Assembly: GCA_009602725.1 (NCBI GenBank)
Contig: WELB01000212.1
Location: 210,825 to 235,139, forward strand
Origin: Spirogloea muscicola
Taxonomy: Eukaryota; Streptophyta; Zygnematophyceae; Spirogloeales; Spirogloeaceae
Direction: 5' to 3'
DNA: 24,315 nt
In this document: one piece after another, positions 18,155 through 24,315 of the stretch
How positions within the stretch are numbered: the first letter of the stretch is position 1
Layout: the number at the start of each line of letters is the position of its first letter
Translations under genes and position numbers: made by a program
Notes under the pieces: model-generated
The model's database searches: none
The model's input: only the letters and a program-made list of their open reading frames with translations
What the model was told of the DNA's origin: nothing

Positions 18155-21100
18155 AACGCACTCCAGGGAAAGCAGTGCACCACTTTCTGGCATGATGCTT
18201 TACGCTTAGAAGGCCAAATTCTGTTGGCTAGTCGAGGCGGACATCAATCTGCTCCTAGAGTGGTCTCCACTTCAGCAGGCGCATTAGAAGGCGTTACGGC
18301 ATGCTTGCCAAGCAGACGCGTATTTACCAGCTCTGGGATACCATGGCATTCCAGCCCTCGTTTGGGGTATCTCTGTCCTTCGACTTGCTGTGAGCGTGGG
18401 GTACATCAGGCCCACGATGATGCACGACTAGTGCAGCGTGCAGCTGCAGCAGCGGCCAGGCGGAAGAAATCAAGGCAGGAGGCTAGAGCTGCTGAAAATT
18501 GGGACTTCTATAGTCAAGGATCTGCTGAAGCCTCAACAGGTAGTCCATTGAAAGGGGCTCTGAGAGGCCAGCAGGATGCGTCTCCTATCACTCAGCCTGC
18601 ACCATCACAGCCACTAGTAGGAGAGCTGCAGCCAGCTTCGGCCCGGGAGGTTAGCCTTCACATCATCGAGTCGACCACAAATGGTGTAGATGGGCAGGAG
18701 ACTAGGACTGAAGCATGCAGTCCGCAATTTCTCCTTGCCTGATTCTCTGCTGCATCTGGATATCTGAACACCTACCCTCTCTCTGCTAGAATATTGTTGT
18801 CAAAGTTGTGCATGCAATGACCTTGCAGCAACCTCACATTTATTGACCAGTGATTGTGAGGGCGGAGGCTGGAGCTGTCCTCTGCACTCAGGCACATTCA
18901 AGACCAGCTATCTGTACTATCATTACTTTGTAATATATTCATCTCCTTGTTCTTTGTCGCAGGCACGCTTGGCTCCAGTACTCGCCAGACCTGATCTCAT
19001 CATTACTCGGCAGATTGAGTGGGGAACTGTACTGATTGGTTATGAGCAGGTTGTTTTAGTTTTTCTCTGTGCCTGCTTCGGAAGCCTTTGAGCACTGCTG
19101 GAGAACTTGGGGATGTTGGGGATGTATGTGGAGTTTCTCACATTGCTCCCGTTCCCTACATGCAAAGCTCAAGCCCTCACAATACATCTGACTCCTGATA
19201 AGGCAGACATTCTTACTCAATCCATCTCCCCCTTGTACTCCAGAGGAATGTGTACAATATCGTTGATCCAAGGCAAGGCTCTGAGGTCAGCTCTTGCACA
19301 AAGAAGCAGCTAATTGTCTGGGGAACCAGGGAGTAGCAGCTCCGAATGCACACAGTACAGTCAGGGCAGCTTTGAGAGCCTGTGGAAGATATGAAGCTAT
19401 AGCACTATCATATTGCTTTGATCAGGTCATGGACTTGGCTGATCAAGTTAAATTTGTTACCAATGTGCAGCCTGTTGGCCACATTATGGAACAGCCCGGA
19501 AATTTTCTGCTCAGACAGGTGTGTATATATCTGATAAGCTCTACTTCAGCAGGTGTGTGTATGCATGTTATGCTCTGCATTCTGTGGGTTCGAAGAGGTA
19601 ACAGTGAAGAAGCAGGTAAGGATTGCTGATGAATTGCAGCTTTTGATAGGGATTGGTCATGTTAGTTGTCAATTGGTCCTTTGTGGGATGGGCTCAGCAC
19701 TTATTGCCTTCAAACATGCTGGTCACAGTGTAGATTTCACGTGTGCTAAAGGCAGTGCTGACAGTATTGATTTGCTTCCAGTTTGTAGGCATTCGTAGAC
19801 CTTTGACTGCGCTTGTGACTGATGCAATTGGCAACACCCTCGTAACAGTAAGTACCTGAAACACGAGGGTCTACCTGTAAGGTGATCTTTGCATAGCACT
19901 GCCATGGTTGCCATGTCGGCTCATGTTAACACGTGTGCACGTCTCTTACCTTTGCCAAGACTAGCAGCTTGAGAAGCTCAGATGTAGTTGAAACACAGCA
20001 AAGCTTGACAACCTCTCTGCTTGCAGATCAGAAGGCCTTTCTGGTTGATCAATAGCCGTATGTACATAGAGATCGATGGAGAGGTATATTAGACAAAAAT
20101 GTGTTCTGAACAAAGTAGCTTGACGCTTCACACCCGCTATCTGATCATATACCATCACAATCTTTGTCTGCTGTGCAAAGATTCCGGTGTTGTTGTCACG
20201 CCGCTGTGCTATCTTGCTGTAGTCACTATTAACGGCAGGCAGTCTTGGCAGGTTGTAGGAGAAGTTCACAGGCGATGGCATCTCTGGAAGCGCATCTACG
20301 ATGTTTACCTAGGGTGTGTGAACAGAGCAAGAAACTGCCGCCAGGATGGATAGTACCTTGGTGCAAGCTGCTTCCTATGAGAGATGACAATTTCTCCATT
20401 TGTCAGGATACCAGCTGTTCGACCTTGCCGCGGTTATGCAGTGCTGGACTTGCAAAAGCAACTGACCTTTCTGGAGTCAGATTGTCCTTTCCTGACTCTG
20501 ACTGGTGCCATACTGCATTGCAGGAATAAACAGTTTGCTACAGTAGAGAATGCAGGATTCTGGTGGTGGACCTTTACCCTTGAAGACAATGAGAAGCGGA
20601 AATTGGCAGAAATAGATCGCAATTTCCGAGGCATTGGTTATGAGGTCAGTAGCTTCAGCATACAGATTGATCAGTGCAGTCAAAGCACTTACTTCTGTTC
20701 TGAGCTGAATATGTGTCATGCAATTTTATGCTTTTCACATCGATCGCGTCAGTCCTTGCTTATAGACATGTAGAAACTGCGTGTGACAACTTGCAAGATT
20801 TGCTTCTCTACACTATGTCTGAGTAGTAGCCTCTCTTTGATGTCGAGAAAAAGGTGGCATTCCTGACATTGTTGTGCTGCACAATGCCAGTTCCTGACAG
20901 ATGCAGGACAGTATGTGGTGCGCTTTGGCGACATTGTCCCAGGGGGTCCCAGTCCACAAGCCCAAGGCAAACATTGGGATCAACTAGATCCTGTTCAACA
21001 GCAAGCATATCAGGCAAGACTCAAGTTGCAGTCAGACGAACATTACCAAGAATAATTTGGAGGCGTGACCTTGCGGAAAGCACAAAGACATGTGGGCAGG

Positions 21101-22010
21101 GGTGGATTATGTATCACTCGCTTGTAGTCTGTCTCTGTACACCTCTATTTCCTGAACCTTGATTTAAGTGTTTGCCTGCTGTTTGCCTTCAGCATATTGC
21201 CGCACTGTGTTGCTGCTTGTGACATATTGCCGCAACCCTTTCATGCCATGGAAATAAGACAGTAGGTCCTTGTGTGCGCACAGGTTCCTCAGCTTGAAGT
21301 CATAAGACCTCTCACCCTGACAGAACGGGCCATCACGATGGCCCTCGCTGTATCACTTGATAACGACTACTTCTCCCGTCACAGCGGGTGAGTTCTGCTA
21401 TGCAGGCCCATGGCAGTCGAGGGCACTCCTCTCAATAGCCTTCCATCAGCTGCTGACTAGCCTTATGACTGTCTCAGAAACACGAGATCTATTCCAGGCA
21501 TGCAAGTCTGAGGCCTGGATTCACTCCGTTGGTTCAGTATATAAGTTCAGAGCAATTCTGTGTGCATCTCTCAGAGGGGGCATAGGGATGCCAATCCCCT
21601 TCTTTGGGGGGGCTTCTGAAGCAGCAAGCAGCCATGAAGAGCAAGCCAGCGAAGCCTCATCAGCTCCAGCCTCTACGTCTCCTCCGACGGCATCCGAAGC
21701 GGGAGGCATGGCAGGACCCGCAGCTGGAGGGGCCATTGGCGGAGCTTTTGGTCATACTTACACGGCAGATCGTAGTGGAGGTGCAGAAGATGCAGGAGGC
21801 GGCTCAGCTGGACAGGTGGCCAGCGAGCAGTCACCAGACATTGACCCACAGTCTTTTGATGGTGAGCGACTGGACGACTTGGGTGGGGACACCTGGGACA
21901 AGGGACTAGACTGGGGTGACTCTACCAGCGATAGAGACAGTGAAAGTACGGGTGGTGGTGACGGTTTTTTCGGAAGTTTCACAGATATATTTGGGGATGA
22001 CGAAAGCTGA
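18155..22010 (+). CDS. Phospholipid scramblase family protein (plant AIM25-like), 5' end uncertain
   Basis: Proposed exons are 18155-18649 (end tentative), 18963-19049, 19244-19285, 19426-19518, 19782-19847, 20027-20083, 20252-20313, 20524-20644, 20891-21013, 21284-21387 and 21575-22010. They join in frame to 561 aa, without the first exon. The scramblase barrel domain is clear: RPDLIITRQIEWGTVLIGYE, PVGHIMEQPGNFLLRQ, IRRPLTALVTDAIGNTL, IRRPFWLINSRMYIEIDGE, VHRRWHLWKRIYDVYLG, FATVENAGFWWWTFTLED, IDRNFRGIGYE, FLTDAGQYVVRFGD and LTLTERAITMALAVSLDNDY with FSRHSGG. Related proteins move phospholipids between membrane leaflets; the plant relatives are linked to mitochondria. The N-terminal exon is rich in Ala, Arg and Gln, and the C-terminus is a long Gly/Ser/Asp-rich acidic tail ending GFFGSFTDIFGDDES. 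One intron (21014-21283) appears to use a GC donor. Exon 4 may instead start at 19468. Confidence 0.88.
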
Positions 22011-22147
22011 TGATGAGCTTGGCAATAGTGGTCATTCATGAATATTGGGCAATCTGATGAGGTGGCAATGACACATTGTTCTGCAATGTTTCTGATTGGA
22101 TGAAAGCTCCATAAGACTTGGTGCATGCTTTGCTATATGAGGACGTG

Positions 22148-22152
22148 TGTAA
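22148..22152 (+). terminator. Candidate TGTAA poly(A) signal of the scramblase gene
   Basis: TGTAA lies 138 bases after the stop codon, in GTGTGTAATGCC, at the distance typical of chlorophyte 3' UTRs. The convergent NKAP gene has its stop codon about 205 bases further on. Confidence 0.45.
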
Positions 22153-22355
22153 TGCCAAGTAGCGAGTCAGCTCAACCAGGCAGTGCCAACAATTGTCCTT
22201 GTGCTATTGGTACAGATGTAGTCACGCACAATAAGCTACCAAATACATAAGAAGTGAACCTTACTTCCGCAAACGATTGCAGAACAAGGATTAAGAGCAG
22301 TCCTTGAACGGCCCAGTATAGCAAGAATTTGGGTATTCAGACACGCTTGGGTGCT

Positions 22356-24315
<1,960 letters not shown>

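Overview
The window is nuclear DNA of a eukaryote, most likely a green alga (Chlorophyta, probably a trebouxiophyte-like lineage; this is inference). Reasons: six intron-rich protein genes whose best family matches, from memory, are plant or algal; GT-AG introns of about 85 to 580 bases; very GC-rich first exons followed by AT-richer gene bodies; and TGTAA motifs, the chlorophyte type of poly(A) signal, behind several genes.

Layout. Bases 243-2063 (+) encode a ferredoxin-dependent bilin reductase of the HY2/PebA/PebB type. It converges on a small LEA-like stress protein at 2430-3355 (-), whose upstream region carries a TATA box and repeated CACGTGTC/CGCGTGTC boxes. From about 3740 to 5400 lie retroelement 3' ends and unassigned DNA. 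A decayed Ty1/copia gag remnant covers about 5440-6213. RAD51D, a RAD51 paralogue of homologous recombination, runs from 9213 down to about 6632 (-), with at least ten exons. From about 9450 to 13900 is a mosaic of 5'-truncated non-LTR retrotransposon ends. One copy (11391-12217, +) still shows a zinc-knuckle-like segment and the C-terminal endonuclease-like domain, and many carry a hairpin in the 3' UTR. A short foreign-looking open segment (about 12220-12473) ends at the only ambiguous base, 12474. Galactinol synthase (GT8) occupies 14128-16560 (+), followed by an inverted pair of retroelement modules. A plant-type phospholipid scramblase lies at about 18155-22010 (+) and converges on an NKAP-type nuclear protein at 22356-24315 (-), which is cut by the right edge.

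The genes do not form a pathway. Two of them, the LEA-like protein and galactinol synthase, belong to families that protect cells against drying, cold and osmotic stress, and bilin reductase supplies bilin chromophores or signals. Exon structures were built by reading splice sites and frames by hand. The weak points are the 5' end of the bilin reductase, the last exon of RAD51D, the first exon(s) of the scramblase and the exact ends of the retroelement copies.
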